This document shows, piece by piece, positions 9,425-17,741 of a stretch of 64,000 nucleotides of DNA. The notes under the pieces are model-generated. The model had not been told where the DNA came from, made no database searches, and worked only from the letters and a program-made list of their open reading frames with translations. Numbering within the stretch: position 1 is the first letter of the stretch; each line of letters begins with the position of its first letter. Source of the DNA: Bacillus mycoides (GTDB taxonomy: Bacteria > Bacillota > Bacilli > Bacillales > Bacillaceae_G). The stretch is from the NCBI RefSeq assembly GCF_018742245.1, contig NZ_CP036132.1:863001-927000 (forward strand), read 5' to 3'. A program made the position numbers and the translations under genes.

Positions 9425-9491
9425 TATTTGTGTAATCAGCTAAGCTGGATAATACTTATGGATGAACGATTTTAATAACATGCTGCTCGTT

Positions 9492-10097
9492 TTAATTTAG
9501 ATTTTTTATAAACACATGCTTTATTTTTTTGCGAAATCGGGTGATTAGCGCAATGATAATAATACCGAAGATAATTTTCCAAATGTGTTGTTCAAGTACT
9601 AGGAATATAACTTCTAGGTTTTCCCCTAACCAGTAACCACTGATTAAGAAGAATGATACCCAAAATAGGGCGCCTGAATAAATTGTCATCGCAAAGCGGC
9701 GAAACGGTAAGTTGATAATTCCTGCAAAGTATCCTGTGAAGTGGCGAACGCCTGGAATGAAAAAGGCGATAAAGATTAGAAAATAGCCGTATTTATCAAA
9801 CCACATTTTCGTTAAATTAATTTTCCGTTCTGTTAAAAATACATATTTCCCGTATTTTTGAATGAAAGGCATGCCAAGTTTATTTCCTAAAAAGTATTGG
9901 AACGTCATACCTACGCTTGTCCCAATAAAGGATAAAATAATTAAAATTGGTAAACTCAAATCACCTTGATGTGATAAAAATCCTGCATAGGCTAATGTTG
10001 GCTCTCCTGGAAACGGAAGAGCAATATATTCTAAAAGCAATCCAACAAGTACTACATAATACCCATATTGCTGAAATAATTCGTGAATCCATTCCAT
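9492..10097 (-). CDS. DedA-family membrane protein
   Basis: Integral membrane protein of the DedA/VTT family; some members translocate undecaprenyl phosphate or phosphatidylethanolamine across the membrane. Recognised by the early E(Y/F)IALPFPGEPTL segment, the FxGxxxGMxxQYxLG region and the conserved FIPGVRHFTGYFAGI motif with its key arginine, plus about four hydrophobic segments in 201 residues. GGAG ribosome site eight bases before ATG. It is monocistronic; the bcr1 copy lies downstream. The exact substrate cannot be told. Confidence 0.85.
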   Translation of the reverse strand: MEWIHELFQQYGYYVVLVGLLLEYIALPFPGEPTLAYAGFLSHQGDLSLPILIILSFIGTSVGMTFQYFLGNKLGMPFIQKYGKYVFLTERKINLTKMWFDKYGYFLIFIAFFIPGVRHFTGYFAGIINLPFRRFAMTIYSGALFWVSFFLISGYWLGENLEVIFLVLEQHIWKIIFGIIIIALITRFRKKIKHVFIKNLN

Positions 10098-10251
10098 ATT
10101 GTGCGCTCCTTTTTACATTGAAGTTGTTACACATCTTCCTCTTTTTCGCACTAATCGAACTGAAACAATAGTAGTAGAAGAGTTTGGCTGGAGGATTTAA
10201 GCTAGTATGATTTTTTGACAACCATTCGCGAGTGATATCATACTTAATATA

Positions 10252-10275
10252 GCTCTTTGCTAATTAGCAAAGAGC
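10252..10275. other. Perfect 24-bp palindrome
   Basis: GCTCTTTGCTAA followed by its exact complement, between the DedA gene and the end of the acetyltransferase gene. It could end the leftward acetyltransferase transcript, but no T tract follows on that strand, so its role is open. Confidence 0.6.
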
Positions 10276-10296
10276 ATCGAAGTGTAAATGTTACTA

Positions 10297-10929
10297 TTAG
10301 TTAAAGTTATAGCGGTACAAAAATATGTTGAAATCTTCTTCTTTTGGTCCAAAATTAATTGCTTTTTCTTGTATACGTTGGAAGTTTTGTCTGTCATAAA
10401 ATTCATAGTTGCATTCATTGTCTGTATATAAATATAAAGATGTAACATCTTCTTTTGTCATGTATTGGAATAAGTGATTTAATAAAGATTTCCCAACTCC
10501 AAGACCTCTAGATTCTTCGGATACGATGAATAATTGTATGCATCCTTGAAAATGATCTTCTTTTCCTTGAATTAGTTCTTTATATGTTTTTTGAACTTTT
10601 ATAAATGCTTTTAAAAATCCTCTATTCTCTTTATTCGTCATGAATAGTTTCAGCGTGTTAAAGGAAAAGCTAACAGTATTATGGAATCTCTTTAAACGGT
10701 TTTTATCTTTTTCAGAATCGCCTAAAATGACACCGATAACTTTATTATCTTTTTCAGCTACCTTACTAAAGGAACTTCCTAAAATGCAACTGTGTAGGTA
10801 GAAGTTTAATAGTGAATTTAAAAATTTTTTATCTGTAATGAATTTATTAAACCCAAATGCCTCACCAATTAAATGTTTTATAGGCTCATAGTCTTCCTTA
10901 ACAAGACTTCTATATTTTACTGTGTTCAT
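10297..10929 (-). CDS. GNAT-family N-acetyltransferase
   Basis: Probable acetyl-CoA-dependent acetyltransferase of 210 residues. The acetyl-CoA pyrophosphate loop is visible as RGLGVGKSL (motif A), followed by YLYTDNECNYEFYDRQNF, the usual motif B. The acceptor is unknown. It is divergent from a MerR/GyrI-like regulator, and its promoter has the geometry of MerR-activated promoters, so it is the likely target of that regulator, perhaps as part of a drug or toxic-compound response. Ribosome site AAGGGAG, eight bases before ATG. Confidence 0.82.
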   Translation of the reverse strand: MNTVKYRSLVKEDYEPIKHLIGEAFGFNKFITDKKFLNSLLNFYLHSCILGSSFSKVAEKDNKVIGVILGDSEKDKNRLKRFHNTVSFSFNTLKLFMTNKENRGFLKAFIKVQKTYKELIQGKEDHFQGCIQLFIVSEESRGLGVGKSLLNHLFQYMTKEDVTSLYLYTDNECNYEFYDRQNFQRIQEKAINFGPKEEDFNIFLYRYNFN

Positions 10930-10969
10930 ATTGTATACTCCCTTTATTAATGTAAATGACTTATTATAA

Positions 10970-11000
10970 ATAGTAAGGTCTCCTCTAAGGGGAGAGTCAA
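10970..11000 (-). promoter_or_regulatory. MerR-type promoter/operator driving the acetyltransferase gene
   Basis: On the minus strand, -35 TTGACT (10995-11000), a 19-bp spacer and -10 TACTAT (10970-10975). The spacer holds a near-palindrome, TCTCCCCTTAGAGGAGA (10979-10995). The overlong spacer with a dyad between the boxes is the mark of MerR-family activation, and the sequence closely resembles the bmr promoter bound by BmrR. A second weaker dyad lies at 10960-10977. Confidence 0.82.
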
Positions 11001-11037
11001 TGGTTGCATGCGAAAAAATAAAAAGGAAGAGATTCAG

Positions 11038-11856
11038 GTGAAAACATTATTTTCTATTGGAGAAGTTGCAAAAATAAAGGATATAACGATAAAGGCATTA
11101 AGGTACTATCATAAGATGGGAATTCTTACTCCAAAACATATTGATGAATCAACAGGATATAGATATTATTCTATAGATCAATTCATTCACATTGATATTA
11201 TAAAAAGTTGTAGAGAGTTGAATACGAGTATAGTAGAACTTCAAGAGATTTTTAAGGAATGCAATACGGACAAGTTGCTGCAATTTTTACAAGTAAAGAG
11301 GGCGGAAGCGGAAGAACATATAAAGAAAATGAAAGAGGTAATTGAAACGATTGATGACTTAAATGAAAAAGTAGGGAGTTCACAGGAAATATTAAAAAGT
11401 GATGAAGTGTGTATTCAGTTCTTTGAACAGCGTTATGTCATTGTAGCGCCTTGTAAAGAAGTGGGGAGTTTACAAGAGTTACTGTATTATTCTAATTTAG
11501 AGAAAATCATTCAAGAGTATGAAGATAAGATGTCAATGGAAATGGGTATTCTATACAATGTCAATGAAAAGTGGGATGTAGAGCCAAAGTATGTTTTTAA
11601 TAAAGTACAAGATCATGTCCATATGGAAGAGATGCCAAATATAAAAGTATTACCGGGCGGGAAATATGTAACATTAGCGTATAGTAAAGAAAATGAAGAA
11701 GAACGTAGAAATACTATGATTAAATATACAAAAGAAAACAATATAGAAGTGGAGAGTTTTATTGAAGTAGAGTTAGTTAATGATTTTTTTAATACGGAGT
11801 CGTATAGTTGTCAAATTCAAATTTTTATAGGGGATAGTGAGAATAAGAAGTTTTGA
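11038..11856 (+). CDS. MerR-family regulator with GyrI-like effector domain
   Basis: One-component activator of BmrR type. Residues 1-75 form the winged HTH (FSIGEVAKIKDITIKALRYYHKMGIL), followed by a coiled-coil linker and a C-terminal GyrI/SOUL-like ligand domain from about residue 130 (RYVIVAPCKEV ... LPGGKYVTLAYSK ... IEVELVNDFF). GTG 11038 is preceded by GGAAGAG at good distance; an in-frame ATG at 11008 adds ten residues but has no ribosome site. It faces the GNAT gene across a MerR-type operator, so it probably activates that gene in response to a small hydrophobic compound. Confidence 0.87.
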   Translation: MKTLFSIGEVAKIKDITIKALRYYHKMGILTPKHIDESTGYRYYSIDQFIHIDIIKSCRELNTSIVELQEIFKECNTDKLLQFLQVKRAEAEEHIKKMKEVIETIDDLNEKVGSSQEILKSDEVCIQFFEQRYVIVAPCKEVGSLQELLYYSNLEKIIQEYEDKMSMEMGILYNVNEKWDVEPKYVFNKVQDHVHMEEMPNIKVLPGGKYVTLAYSKENEEERRNTMIKYTKENNIEVESFIEVELVNDFFNTESYSCQIQIFIGDSENKKF

Positions 11857-11967
11857 TTCCATAATTTTATGGAGGGGAGTTATGTTCTTATTGGGTAAAA
11901 TTGCAACAGTGCATGAAATTAAGTCGACTTAACTATAAAATACGACAATGATAGTCTACCTATTAAT

Positions 11968-12005
11968 AAAGGCCGTCCCAAAAAACTTTTGGGACGGCCT
12001 TTATT
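11968..12005. terminator. Bidirectional terminator
   Basis: AAAGGCCGTCCCAAAA / TTTTGGGACGGCCTTT, between convergent genes. Confidence 0.93.
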
Positions 12006-12021
12006 AGTAGTAAGAAACGTA

Positions 12022-12492
12022 TTATTTACGTGAGAAACCTTCTTCATCAAGGTATTCCGCAGCTTCTGGATAAGAGTTGAATGTACCGTCTAAGTTTACG
12101 CCAGCGTAAACGTTCCACATATCATCCTCTTGAATAAGAGTTAGGATATGACCGTCTTCGTTCTTCCATTCTTCTTCTGCAGCAGGTTCCATTGGTGCTA
12201 CAATTTCCTCTTGCTCCTGTGATAGACGTTCAATTACTTTTTCAATTAATGAACGTAGTTCTTCTTCTGAAAACTCACGGATGTTAATCATACCTTTATC
12301 ATCTGTTTTATAACCTTTAATGAAGTTTGCATATACAAATCCGTTTCCATTTGGGTGTAAATGATATACAACGTTCTTTTTATCTAAACGACTTTCTTCA
12401 AAGTGAAAGTTTACGCGTTTTAATGATACGTTCTTTCTTTCTAATTCCGGAAAAGATTCAATAATTGATAATTTTTCTTCAAAAGTTAGCAT
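12022..12492 (-). CDS. Conserved hypothetical acidic cytoplasmic protein
   Basis: A 156-residue soluble protein with no signal or membrane segment. The N-terminal half (FPELERKNVSLKRVNFHFEESR ... LHPNGNGFVYANFIKGY) and the C-terminal half (DMWNVYAGVNLDGTFNSYPEAAEYLDEEGF) look like two small alpha/beta modules joined by a Glu/Pro/Ala-rich linker. I do not recognise a characterised family. GGAGG four bases before ATG supports a real, well-expressed gene. Monocistronic, sharing a terminator with the MerR gene. Confidence 0.75.
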   Translation of the reverse strand: MLTFEEKLSIIESFPELERKNVSLKRVNFHFEESRLDKKNVVYHLHPNGNGFVYANFIKGYKTDDKGMINIREFSEEELRSLIEKVIERLSQEQEEIVAPMEPAAEEEWKNEDGHILTLIQEDDMWNVYAGVNLDGTFNSYPEAAEYLDEEGFSRK

Positions 12493-12725
12493 AGTGCCTC
12501 CAAGTATATAGTAAAAGATTTAATTTGTTCATTATAGCATAGTCAAGTTTGTTTCCAAAGGTAGATTCATCATATTGCTGTTTTTTAGTTTGACTTGGGA
12601 AGGCTATTTATCAATGTAGACGTTTACTTCACGAGACTGTAAAGAGTTTTTTATAAATACGCTAACGAATGATTTGTTTTAGATGTACAATGGAACGTGG
12701 ACTTTATACAAAGGTGGTTATTTAT

Positions 12726-14204
12726 ATGTTTCAAAAAATAGCAAAGGAATGTTTAGCTGGGTTTACTGTTGCGATTGTTGCTTTGCCGTTAGCAATTGCA
12801 TTTGGTATTGCCGCAACGGGAACGTCTGAGGGAGCATTGGTCGGATTGTATGGCGCGATTTTTGCAGGTTTGTTTGCGGCGTTATTTGGCGGTACACCGG
12901 GGCAAGTAACGGGTCCTACTGGGCCGATTACAGTTATTGCAACAGGCGTTATTGCAACTCACGGATTAGAAGCAAGTTTTATTGCATTTATGATGGCAGG
13001 GTTATTTCAAATCTTATTTGGTGTATGTAAGCTCGGCTCTTACGTTCGTTACATTCCATATCCTGTTGTTTCAGGATTTATGAACGGGATTGCACTGATC
13101 ATTATTTTAGGTGAAATGAAGCACGTACAAAATAGTTTTCTACTTGTGTTATTAACGATCATTGTAATGATTGTTTCTGGAAAATGGATTAAGGCCATTC
13201 CATCAAGTTTAGTAGCATTAGTAGGTGTTACAGTAACGTTGCCGTTATTTTCTTCTATGCTACAAGGAATTACGGTAAACTTACCAGTTGTAGGAACTCT
13301 TTCTTTAAATAAGATGATTGAAAAGATTGGTGCAATTCCAGAGGCGATGCCATCGCTTCACGTACCGAATTTAGACGCAAATGGCATGTTAGCACTTGTA
13401 TTACCAGCGCTTAGTATTGCTTTACTAGGATCAATTGACTCATTATTAACGTCTGTCGTAATGGATAATGTGACAGGGACACGTCATAAAAGTAATAAAG
13501 AGTTAATCGGACAAGGTATTGGTAATGTTGCGAGTGGTTTGTTCGGAGGATTAGCAGGAGCAGGTGCAACTGTTAGATCCATCGTCAATATAAGAAGCGG
13601 GGGGAAGACGGCACTTTCAGCTTGTATGCATAGCGTCATCTTATTCATTTTCATTATGGGACTCGGTTCAGTGGTACAATATATTCCGCTTGCTGTATTA
13701 TCAGGCATTTTAATTTTAACTGGCATCGGGATGTTTGATTGGGAAAGCATGAGAAAAGCACATGTAGCACCGAGAGGCGATGTGATTGTTATGTTCGTGA
13801 CGATGTTTGTGACAGTGAAATTCGATTTAATGGTTGCTGTTGCGTTTGGCATTATTCTTTCCTTCATTATATACATGGTGAAATGTAAAGAACGTAAAGC
13901 TTCTATTATAAAAGAAAAAGAAGCGACGTATACGATTCAGGGACCACTTTCATTTCTATCAGTAGATCGTATTTTTGCTTCTTTACAAAATGTGAAGTCA
14001 CCAGTTATTTTGCGTATGAAAGATGTACGTTATATGGATGTATCAGGAGCTATGGCATTATTAAACTTTGTTGAGCAATCGGATAAAGTAGGAGCGAGTG
14101 TGACACTTGAACATGTACATCCGCATGTTGAAAAGACGATAGTAATGATGGCGAATGATGAGCAAAAAGAGAAATTACACTTTTTGAAAGCTGAAGCAAT
14201 ATAA
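12726..14204 (+). CDS. SulP-family anion transporter with STAS domain
   Basis: Membrane transporter for sulfate, bicarbonate or a related anion. The transmembrane core shows SulP marks: AGFTVAIVALPLAIAFGIA, the GGTPGQVTGPTGPI region and the cytoplasmic LLGSIDSLLTSVVMD segment. The last 95 residues form a STAS domain (VILRMKDVRYMDVSGAMALLNF). 492 residues is usual for the shorter SulP proteins. ATG 12726 follows AAAGGTGG by eight bases; upstream in-frame starts lack a site. The substrate is not decidable from sequence. Confidence 0.87.
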   Translation: MFQKIAKECLAGFTVAIVALPLAIAFGIAATGTSEGALVGLYGAIFAGLFAALFGGTPGQVTGPTGPITVIATGVIATHGLEASFIAFMMAGLFQILFGVCKLGSYVRYIPYPVVSGFMNGIALIIILGEMKHVQNSFLLVLLTIIVMIVSGKWIKAIPSSLVALVGVTVTLPLFSSMLQGITVNLPVVGTLSLNKMIEKIGAIPEAMPSLHVPNLDANGMLALVLPALSIALLGSIDSLLTSVVMDNVTGTRHKSNKELIGQGIGNVASGLFGGLAGAGATVRSIVNIRSGGKTALSACMHSVILFIFIMGLGSVVQYIPLAVLSGILILTGIGMFDWESMRKAHVAPRGDVIVMFVTMFVTVKFDLMVAVAFGIILSFIIYMVKCKERKASIIKEKEATYTIQGPLSFLSVDRIFASLQNVKSPVILRMKDVRYMDVSGAMALLNFVEQSDKVGASVTLEHVHPHVEKTIVMMANDEQKEKLHFLKAEAI

Positions 14205-14205
14205 T

Positions 14206-14256
14206 AATAATAACCTTCACATGAATTGTATTATAGAGTGTGAAGGTTATTATTAT
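14206..14256 (+). terminator. SulP gene terminator
   Basis: AATAATAACCTTCAC paired with GTGAAGGTTATTATT, directly after the stop codon. Confidence 0.85.
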
Positions 14257-14669
14257 TTGTATATGTTTGTAACATCCTTCTTTTCTCTAAAAAAAGAAAG
14301 TATTCAACATATAAGAAATTTGTTATGATAATTTAATGAGAGAAAAGGCAGTCTCTATAGTTCATAACAATTTGTTTGAGAATATATGCTTGAACGCCCC
14401 GCTAGTTATTTTAGTAGGCTTTATCCGTATTTCCTACAGTGCAAAAAATTGTATACTGATTGGATCCATACGTCCCTGAATGGCTTGGTTTTCGCTAGGT
14501 CCAGAATTTTACGTTGAAGATTTTACATTGTATACCCGCTACAACCTCATATCTTCAGTTTTCAATGAGAAATTTGTACAAAAAAACATATGTTTTTCTA
14601 TACAAAAAGCCGATTCATCTTCCTCAATTTGTGTTTTACACTTACACACAAATTGAGGAAGGAGTCTTC
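14257..14669 (+). promoter_or_regulatory. Long leader region of csaA
   Basis: About 410 bases without a convincing gene. An open frame in phase with csaA extends through it from 14514, but it lacks a ribosome site and reads like non-coding sequence. Several short GC-rich patches (for example CGCCCCGCTAG near 14394 and GCTAGGTCC near 14495) stand out from the AT-rich background and could be parts of a folded RNA. It ends in the hairpin at 14619-14661. Confidence 0.5.
14619..14661 (+). promoter_or_regulatory. csaA: Perfect hairpin covering the csaA Shine-Dalgarno site
   Basis: A 16-bp perfect stem (left arm CTTCCTCAATTTGTGT at 14619-14634, right arm 14646-14661) with an 11-nt loop. The right arm contains the first five bases of the GGAAGGAG ribosome site (14657-14664) of the TTG start at 14670, so the fold would block initiation. 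No T tract follows, so it is not a terminator. Confidence 0.8.
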
Positions 14670-16229
14670 TTGGTTAAGAATGATAAAAGAAAAGAAAAGA
14701 GAAGGAACATGAATAAGAAGTTTGTAAAAGGTGCAGCAATTTTAACAATTACAACTTTTTTGTCGAAATTGCTTGGGAGTTTCTTTCAAATTCCATTGCA
14801 AAATATTGCAGGAGATGAAGTGCTTGGTATTTTTCGTCTTGTTTTTCCTGTATATATGATTGCTCTTACATTATCAGTAGCTGGTGTTCCGCTAGCAATT
14901 TCGAAATTGATTGCGGAGTTGCATGAAAAAAATAATCAAAAAGGAATTGCGAAATTATTTAAATCGGCATCGATTATAGGAGTGGCATTTGGAGCTTTCG
15001 GATGTTTCATGATTATATTATTTTCTACTGAAATTGCAAATATGCTTGGTGGACAAGAAACAAGGTTGCCGTTACTTGTTACTTCATTGGCGCTACTTGT
15101 TGCACCATATATGGCGGTTTATCGTGGTTATTTTCAAGGGTTCGGTGATATGAAACCGACGGGGATATCACAAGTAATTGAGCAATTTGTGCGAGTATTA
15201 TTTATGTTAATAATCGCTTATATACTAGTATATTGGAATAAGAGTAGTGCGGTTATTACTAGTGGTGCAATGGTTGGATCTTTTCTCGGAGTAATTGGTT
15301 CACTTATATATTTGCGTATGAAGTATAATAAAAGTCCATACTATTATAAGGACACCTCGTATTCGCTTCGAGATTTAAGAGAAGATGGGAAAAGGATACT
15401 ACAGGTATCGATTCCAATTGCTATAGGGGCTTTATCAATGCCACTTTTAAACTTAGTAGACTCTCTTACAGTGCCACATGTGTTACAAGGATCATCGACA
15501 GAGATTCAAGCGCAATTTGGAATATATAGCCGTGGCTTTGCATTCACGCAATTAATTGTTGTTTTCGCAAGTGCAATTGTATTTCCGTTAATACCGCTAT
15601 TAACGTCTGCATTAGCAAAAAGAGATATAAATTTAGCGAAAATAACAGTTCAAAATACAAACAGACTAGTGCATGTTTTGACAGCGCCATTAACAATATG
15701 GTTAATGGCATTAACAGTACCATTAAATGAGGGATTGTTCACAGATGCAAAAGGAAGCGGTATGTTAGCGGTTATAATTGGTAGTTCGTATTTTACATCG
15801 GTTATGGTATTATCAATAGGGATTTTACAAGGGATTAACCGCTCTGCACAAGCTGCATGGATTGTTATTGGAGCAAGCTCTGTGAAAGTATTGTTAAACA
15901 TCGTATTAGTGAGAAAGTTTGGCATCGATGGGGCGGCTTATAGCACATTGATTATATATATGTTAATCTGTATCGTAAATCATCTGTGTATTCGAAAATC
16001 TCTTTCCTATCCTATTCATATAGGAAGATTTTTTGCTGTAATAGGAATAGCTTGTATTTTTGGATTAGGATTGTATGAACTATCTACTATTATAGAGGTT
16101 ACATCGTCAAGAATAATTACGCTATTTTATAGTGGTGTAGCACTTACTATTACGACAATTTTGTATGGGGTATGTGCTTTGAAATTAAACTGGATATCAA
16201 AAAAACAAATACCATTTTTGAAAAAATAA
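14670..16229 (+). CDS. csaA: CsaA, oligosaccharide flippase (MurJ/SpoVB-type, MOP superfamily)
   Basis: Multi-pass membrane protein expected to move a lipid-linked wall-polysaccharide unit across the membrane. The N-terminal KGAAILTITTFLSKLLGSFFQIPLQNIAG and GIFRLVFPVYM are typical of SpoVB/YtgP-type exporters, and about 14 hydrophobic segments fill 519 residues. TTG 14670 lies five bases after GGAAGGAG; the next ATG (14709) is poorly spaced. csaB follows 146 bases downstream, matching the known csaA-csaB order of the B. cereus group. Translation is probably limited by the hairpin over its ribosome site. CsaA function is assigned by position and family, not shown directly. Confidence 0.87.
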   Translation: MVKNDKRKEKRRNMNKKFVKGAAILTITTFLSKLLGSFFQIPLQNIAGDEVLGIFRLVFPVYMIALTLSVAGVPLAISKLIAELHEKNNQKGIAKLFKSASIIGVAFGAFGCFMIILFSTEIANMLGGQETRLPLLVTSLALLVAPYMAVYRGYFQGFGDMKPTGISQVIEQFVRVLFMLIIAYILVYWNKSSAVITSGAMVGSFLGVIGSLIYLRMKYNKSPYYYKDTSYSLRDLREDGKRILQVSIPIAIGALSMPLLNLVDSLTVPHVLQGSSTEIQAQFGIYSRGFAFTQLIVVFASAIVFPLIPLLTSALAKRDINLAKITVQNTNRLVHVLTAPLTIWLMALTVPLNEGLFTDAKGSGMLAVIIGSSYFTSVMVLSIGILQGINRSAQAAWIVIGASSVKVLLNIVLVRKFGIDGAAYSTLIIYMLICIVNHLCIRKSLSYPIHIGRFFAVIGIACIFGLGLYELSTIIEVTSSRIITLFYSGVALTITTILYGVCALKLNWISKKQIPFLKK

Positions 16230-16315
16230 ATATATAACTACGAAATTATAGTATTGGCATTCGGGCGGGCTTATTAAGAGGATACATTTTAAAGTATTTC
16301 GTTTTTTAGGTAAGG

Positions 16316-16329
16316 AGTTGGCGCCAACT
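16316..16329. other. 14-bp palindrome between csaA and csaB
   Basis: AGTTGGCGCCAACT, perfect, 46 bases before the csaB start. Possible operator or small hairpin; unusually GC-rich for this region. Confidence 0.45.
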
Positions 16330-16375
16330 TATGATGGGTGAAAAATTGGTTGCCAAATGTTGGAGGAGATTAAGA

Positions 16376-17464
16376 GTGCAGTTAGTTTTATCAGGATATT
16401 ATGGTTTTCATAACATTGGAGACGAAGCTATTCTACAATCGATTATCAAATCGTTAAAAAAAGAAATTCCGAATATTCAACTCGTTGTGATGTCAAATGA
16501 TCCTGACTATACAAGGGAAATGTACGATGTAGAAGCTGTAGATCGCTGGGACATAAAGGCGGTTTATGACGTGATAAAAAAAAGTGACGGACTTATTAGC
16601 GGTGGAGGAAGCCTCCTTCAAGATCAAACGAGTATGAAGAGCATTTTATATTATACAGGTATTCTGGGATTTGCGCGGTTATTAAAAAAGCCCTATTATA
16701 TTTATTCACAAGGAATAGGACCGATTAGGAAAAGACATAATCGTTTATTAGTAAAATGGCAGTTGTCGAAAGCAGCTTACATATCTGTGCGAGATGAGGA
16801 TTCTTTTTTCTATTTAAAAGAACTTGGAGTGAAAAAGGATATTGAACTCGTTCCAGATCCAGTTTTAACATGGAAACGAGAGAAACAATCAGATTGGTTA
16901 CAAAAGCATTCGCTACACGGGAAAATAATTGCGGTTAGTGTACGTTATTGGGATGCAAATGAAGATTATATAAAAAAGTTAGCTATTGCACTGAAAAAAT
17001 TGAAGCAAGAAGGGTACCAAATTTTATTTGTCCCGATGCACAGTCCATTTGATCAAGATGCTTCGCGTGAAGTAGCAGATTTAATGGATGAAGAGATTTA
17101 TATGCTTCCAGATAAAATGGATATTGATGAGAAAATATCTATTTTATCAGAGTGTTCACTTTTAATAGGCATGCGTCTTCACGCTCTTATTTTTTCTGTC
17201 GTAGCGAAAACGCCAATGGTCGGAATTTCATACGATCCAAAAATTGATTCGTTCTCACGACAAGTGAAGCAACCAGTTATAGGAAGTGTAGATGGAGACT
17301 GGAGTGCCGAAGATTTATATAAGATTGCGAAAAAGCAAATGACGCAGCAAGACAATATACAGCAAGCTTTACACCGGACAATAGATGAGCTTCAGTTGCA
17401 AGGCGAACAGGCAACAAAGAAACTCGTTCATCATATAGAAAAAAACACTCTATTAAAAAAATAG
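16376..17464 (+). CDS. csaB: CsaB, polysaccharide pyruvyl transferase
   Basis: Adds a pyruvyl ketal from phosphoenolpyruvate to the secondary cell-wall polysaccharide, creating the ligand bound by SLH domains. Family marks: LVLSGYYGFHNIGDEAI at the N terminus, SGGGSLLQD, YSQGIGPI, the ISVRDEDS segment and GMRLHALIFS near the C terminus. GTG 16376 follows GGAGGAG by seven bases and gives the classic short N terminus; ATG 16331/16334 would add 14-15 residues with no site. Three SLH proteins in the window depend on this activity. The terminator overlaps the last codons. Confidence 0.93.
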   Translation: MQLVLSGYYGFHNIGDEAILQSIIKSLKKEIPNIQLVVMSNDPDYTREMYDVEAVDRWDIKAVYDVIKKSDGLISGGGSLLQDQTSMKSILYYTGILGFARLLKKPYYIYSQGIGPIRKRHNRLLVKWQLSKAAYISVRDEDSFFYLKELGVKKDIELVPDPVLTWKREKQSDWLQKHSLHGKIIAVSVRYWDANEDYIKKLAIALKKLKQEGYQILFVPMHSPFDQDASREVADLMDEEIYMLPDKMDIDEKISILSECSLLIGMRLHALIFSVVAKTPMVGISYDPKIDSFSRQVKQPVIGSVDGDWSAEDLYKIAKKQMTQQDNIQQALHRTIDELQLQGEQATKKLVHHIEKNTLLKK

Positions 17465-17480
17465 AGTGTTTTTTGTATTG
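17442..17480 (+). terminator. csaB terminator overlapping the end of the gene
   Basis: AAAAAACACTCTAT / ATAGAGTGTTTTTT; the left arm encodes the last csaB residues. Confidence 0.9.
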
Positions 17481-17741
17481 TTTTTCTTTACGTAGCAATT
17501 TCTAAAAAATAATAGTGTTAATATTTGCAGTGATTTAAGTACAACAGAGCTATCCTACGTAGTTATTTCTATAGGAATAGAATTGAATATGAAATCATAA
17601 AGGATTCAATATGGGTTTGCAATATCTTAATATAATAAAAAACAAATAATATTTTATATTAATTTTTGTTTATTATTCCGATATAATTAGTATATAATCA
17701 GTTTTGGAATAATAAATTCGTAGATTACGAGGAGGACAACC

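Noticed and set aside
14514..14669. N-terminal extension of csaA
   Set aside because: The extra 52 codons include the hairpin sequence, lack a ribosome site and do not match the flippase family; TTG 14670 is better.
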